7,907 nt of DNA from CBDUQN01 sp965369375. GTDB lineage: Bacteria > Krumholzibacteriota > Krumholzibacteriia > Krumholzibacteriales > Krumholzibacteriaceae. Position 1 is the first letter of the stretch; each line of letters opens with the position of its first letter. A program made the translations under genes and the position numbers. Location: contig CBDUQN010000117.1 of the NCBI GenBank assembly GCA_965369375.1, forward strand, positions 1 to 7,907, given 5' to 3'. Positions 5,948 to 7,907 of this stretch are shown here, one piece after another. Under the pieces are notes generated by a model. The model saw only the letters and a list, made by a program, of their open reading frames with translations, had not been told where the DNA came from and made no database searches.

Positions 5948-5979
5948 GGAGATGCCACCGGCAAACCGGTGGCATCTCC
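5948..5979 (+). terminator. Strong hairpin, probable terminator of the repeat gene
   Basis: A perfect 14-bp stem (GGAGATGCCACCGG at 5948-5961 with CCGGTGGCATCTCC at 5966-5979) closes a CAAA loop, 70 nt after the stop at 5878. The sequence after it is AT-rich but has only two T residues before TAATCC, so it is not a textbook intrinsic terminator. It may end transcription or protect the 3' end of an abundant mRNA. Confidence 0.7.
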
Positions 5980-5997
5980 TTAATCCATAATTACATA

Positions 5998-6026
5998 TTG
6001 CCTTTTTTCACAAAATATCATACAAC
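5998..6026 (+). promoter_or_regulatory. Candidate promoter for the secreted peptidase gene
   Basis: TTGCCT (5998-6003) and TACAAC (6021-6026) are spaced by 17 nt, each matching the sigma-70 hexamers at four of six bases, in the most AT-rich stretch of the window. The -10 candidate lies inside the first direct repeat, so a protein binding there could block or aid transcription. This is a weak, pattern-only call. Confidence 0.27.
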
Positions 6027-6120
6027 GCTCGTAGCGCGATCATGAAGGAAATATCGTACGATGCTCGTAACACACTATAAAGACAATATCGTACGACGCT
6101 CGTATCTCATAATGAAGGCA
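6014..6120 (+). repeat. Three direct repeats with internal inverted repeats upstream of the peptidase gene
   Basis: AATATCRTACRAYGCTCGTA occurs at 6014-6033, 6050-6069 and 6085-6104, with start-to-start spacing of 36 and 35 nt. Each copy contains TACGA-NNN-TCGTA (6021-6033 with one mismatch, 6057-6069, 6092-6104). The spacer tails are also related: ATCATGAAGGA after copy 1 and ATAATGAAGGC after copy 3, the latter containing the start codon at 6112. So the unit is really a 35-36-bp tandem repeat running into the gene. Regular spacing and dyad symmetry suggest operator sites; a mobile or selfish mini-repeat is the alternative. It is not CRISPR-like, because the spacers are short and mutually similar. 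Confidence 0.8.
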
Positions 6121-7907
6121 AAGCTGAATCCAATACGAATAACCGTTATTATCTGCCTGATATTCATAATCATCTTAACCATATCCCCCGGCGCTCGCGC
6201 CGCCGATGAGGAACTCGAACTCCGGTACCGCACATACGAGACGAACAATCTTCGCATCTTCTACGGCTTCAAGGAACAGGAGTACATACTGAAGCACATG
6301 GCGCGCTGCTTCGAGAACTCCTGGCGCTATCACAGGCGGTTCTTCGATTACACGCCGAGCGAGAAGGTGACTATCTATTTCAACGACAACGACGACTTCG
6401 GGTATGCCGGCACGACGACGATCCCGAACAACTGGCTCACGCTCGGCATAGAGCCGTTCGAATATGTCTACGACACCTGCCCGACGAACGAACGGATGAA
6501 CTGGGTGATGAATCACGAGCTCCTCCATGTCGTCGCCTCCGATCAGGCAGTCGCTTCGGACAAGTTTTTCCGAACGATCTTTTTCGGCAAGGTCTCCCCC
6601 ACCGCGCAAAACCCCGAATCGATTCTTTACAGCTACCTCACCAATCCGCGCCGCTACGCCCCCCGCTGGTATCACGAGGGGGTCGCCGTATTCATGGAAA
6701 CGTGGATGGCGGGCGGAATGGGACGCGCTCTGACCGGCTACGACGAGATGACATTCAGGGCGATGGTTCACGACGGGAGCAGATTTTATGATCTCGTCGG
6801 GCTCGAATCAGAGGGAACGGCGGTGGATTTTCAGATCGGCCAGAAATCGTACCTCTACGGCACACGCTTCGTCAGCTACCTTGCCTTCACGTACGGGCCG
6901 GAAAAAGTTATCGACTGGATTAAACGGGACGAGGGAAGCGGCCGCTACTTCTCGACACAGTTTACGAAGGTCTACGGCAGGCCGCTCCACGAGGAATGGT
7001 CGAAGTGGATCGAGTTCGAGCACGAATGGCAGCGAACGAATCTCGTCGATTCGATACGAAAGTATCCGGTGACACCCTTTCGGCGCATCCCGTGCAGGGG
7101 CCTCGGCTCGGTATCGAGACAGTTCTTCGACCCTGATAAACGCGAGCTGTACGTCGCGGTGAACTACCCCGGGGAATTCTCCCATATCGCCGCGTTGGAT
7201 ATCGACACTGGGAAGCTCCGCAAGCTCTGCGAGATCCCCACCCCCGCCCTCTACTATGTCGCATCCCTCGCCTATGACGAGACGACCTCGACACTCTTCT
7301 ACACAACGGACAACAGCCGTTCGTGGCGGGATGTCAATGCCTGCGATATCAGGACGGGAAAGCACTGGAAGCTGCTCAACGATATCAGAACGGGCGACCT
7401 CGCGTTCAACAGGGCGGATAAATCAATCTGGGGGATGCAGCACCACAACGGCAAGTCGCGTATCGTCCGGATCCCCGCCCCCTACAACGACTGGCAGGAA
7501 GTGCTCGTGCTTCAGTACGGCAAAGACATGGTCGATATCGACATCTCGCCCGACGGGCGGTACATCACCGGCGCGCTGTCCGAGGTGACCGGCCGGCAGC
7601 AGTTGATCCGCATGGATATCGAGCGGCTCCTCTCATTCGACGCTTCGTACGAGGTCATATGGGAATTCGAGGATAATACGCCGGAGAACTTCGTCTACTC
7701 CCCCGACGGGCGGTACCTCTACGGCACGTCATACGTCACCGGCGTTTCGAATGTATTCCGTTACGACTTCGTCACGCAGAAGATGGAAGCGCTGAGCAAT
7801 GCCGAGATCGGCTACTTCAGGCCTATTCCAATCTCCGAGGATTCGCTTATCGCATTCGAGTATACGGGAGACGGATTCCTCCCCGTCGTGATGCCGATCG
7901 AGCCGAT
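6112..7907 (+). CDS. Secreted HExxH metallopeptidase with C-terminal TolB-like beta-propeller (3' truncated)
   Basis: The frame runs 598 codons to the window edge with no stop. Residues 1-30 form a Sec signal peptide (hydrophobic 9-24, Ala-Arg-Ala at 28-30 before the likely cut). Residues about 40-330 resemble a gluzincin (peptidase-MA/M1-like) domain: HELLH at 135-139 supplies the two zinc His and the catalytic Glu136, and WYHEGVAVFMETW gives the expected third ligand Glu189, with Glu196 seven residues on. Residues about 340-598 look like propeller blades, with SPDGRY at 479-484 and 530-535 and a DIDTGK blade end. The predicted role is a periplasmic or surface zinc peptidase whose propeller guides substrate or partner binding. 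The ATG at 6112 is chosen because the signal peptide follows at once; no Shine-Dalgarno is visible. The start sits at the end of the direct-repeat tract. The substrate is unknown. The neighbouring repeat protein is a possible client, but nothing shows this. Confidence 0.85.
   Translation, partial: MKAKLNPIRITVIICLIFIIILTISPGARAADEELELRYRTYETNNLRIFYGFKEQEYILKHMARCFENSWRYHRRFFDYTPSEKVTIYFNDNDDFGYAGTTTIPNNWLTLGIEPFEYVYDTCPTNERMNWVMNHELLHVVASDQAVASDKFFRTIFFGKVSPTAQNPESILYSYLTNPRRYAPRWYHEGVAVFMETWMAGGMGRALTGYDEMTFRAMVHDGSRFYDLVGLESEGTAVDFQIGQKSYLYGTRFVSYLAFTYGPEKVIDWIKRDEGSGRYFSTQFTKVYGRPLHEEWSKWIEFEHEWQRTNLVDSIRKYPVTPFRRIPCRGLGSVSRQFFDPDKRELYVAVNYPGEFSHIAALDIDTGKLRKLCEIPTPALYYVASLAYDETTSTLFYTTDNSRSWRDVNACDIRTGKHWKLLNDIRTGDLAFNRADKSIWGMQHHNGKSRIVRIPAPYNDWQEVLVLQYGKDMVDIDISPDGRYITGALSEVTGRQQLIRMDIERLLSFDASYEVIWEFEDNTPENFVYSPDGRYLYGTSYVTGVSNVFRYDFVTQKMEALSNAEIGYFRPIPISEDSLIAFEYTGDGFLPVVMPIEP

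Noticed and set aside
6014..6104. Short CRISPR-like array or plasmid iterons
   Set aside because: There are only three copies, the spacers are 15-16 nt and related to each other, no cas or replication gene is nearby, and the tract leads into a gene start.
6175..6771. 198-codon minus-strand frame opposite the peptidase
   Set aside because: The plus frame carries the signal peptide, HELLH and HEG motifs; the minus frame has no recognisable features.

Overview
The window looks like chromosomal DNA from a Gram-negative-type bacterium. It is gene-dense and moderately GC-rich by eye. All five complete genes and both edge-truncated genes are on the + strand. Signs of a periplasm are a Sec-type signal peptide, a membrane-anchored anti-sigma-like protein, an S9 peptidase and a TolB-like propeller. 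Several starts lack a Shine-Dalgarno sequence. This mix would suit an uncultured lineage around the FCB group or a neighbouring candidate phylum, but that is a low-confidence inference because no taxonomic marker is present.

Layout: (1) 1-1053 is the C-terminal part of an S9 (prolyl-oligopeptidase-type) peptidase fused to a formylglycine-generating-enzyme-like (SUMF1) domain. (2) 1108-1795 is an overlapping pair, an RsbW/SpoIIAB-like kinase and a STAS anti-sigma antagonist, followed by a weak terminator-like hairpin. (3) 2034-3347 is an ECF sigma factor 3 nt ahead of a single-pass membrane protein placed like its anti-sigma factor but without zinc ligands. (4) 3443-5878 encodes an 811-residue protein that I do not recognise. 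It has one N-terminal membrane anchor and then about 61 tandem units of a 12-residue motif (consensus A/F-S-L-Q-E-K-A-x-L-L-G/E-K), broken at intervals by a 10-residue variant that marks a larger 94-residue super-repeat. It has the best ribosome-binding site in the window and ends in two hairpins. (5) 5998-6120 carries three 20-bp direct repeats, each with an inverted repeat, ahead of (6) 6112-7907, a secreted HExxH metallopeptidase with a beta-propeller that runs off the 3' edge.

The cluster reads as two signalling modules (partner switching and ECF sigma/anti-sigma) next to envelope proteins. The likely novelty is the dodecad-repeat protein. Each unit carries a Ser/Thr-x-x-Glu helix-capping box, and about half have Gly near the end, so I infer a chain of short stacked helices anchored in the inner membrane and projecting outward. 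Whether the adjacent sigma factor controls it cannot be decided from the sequence alone.
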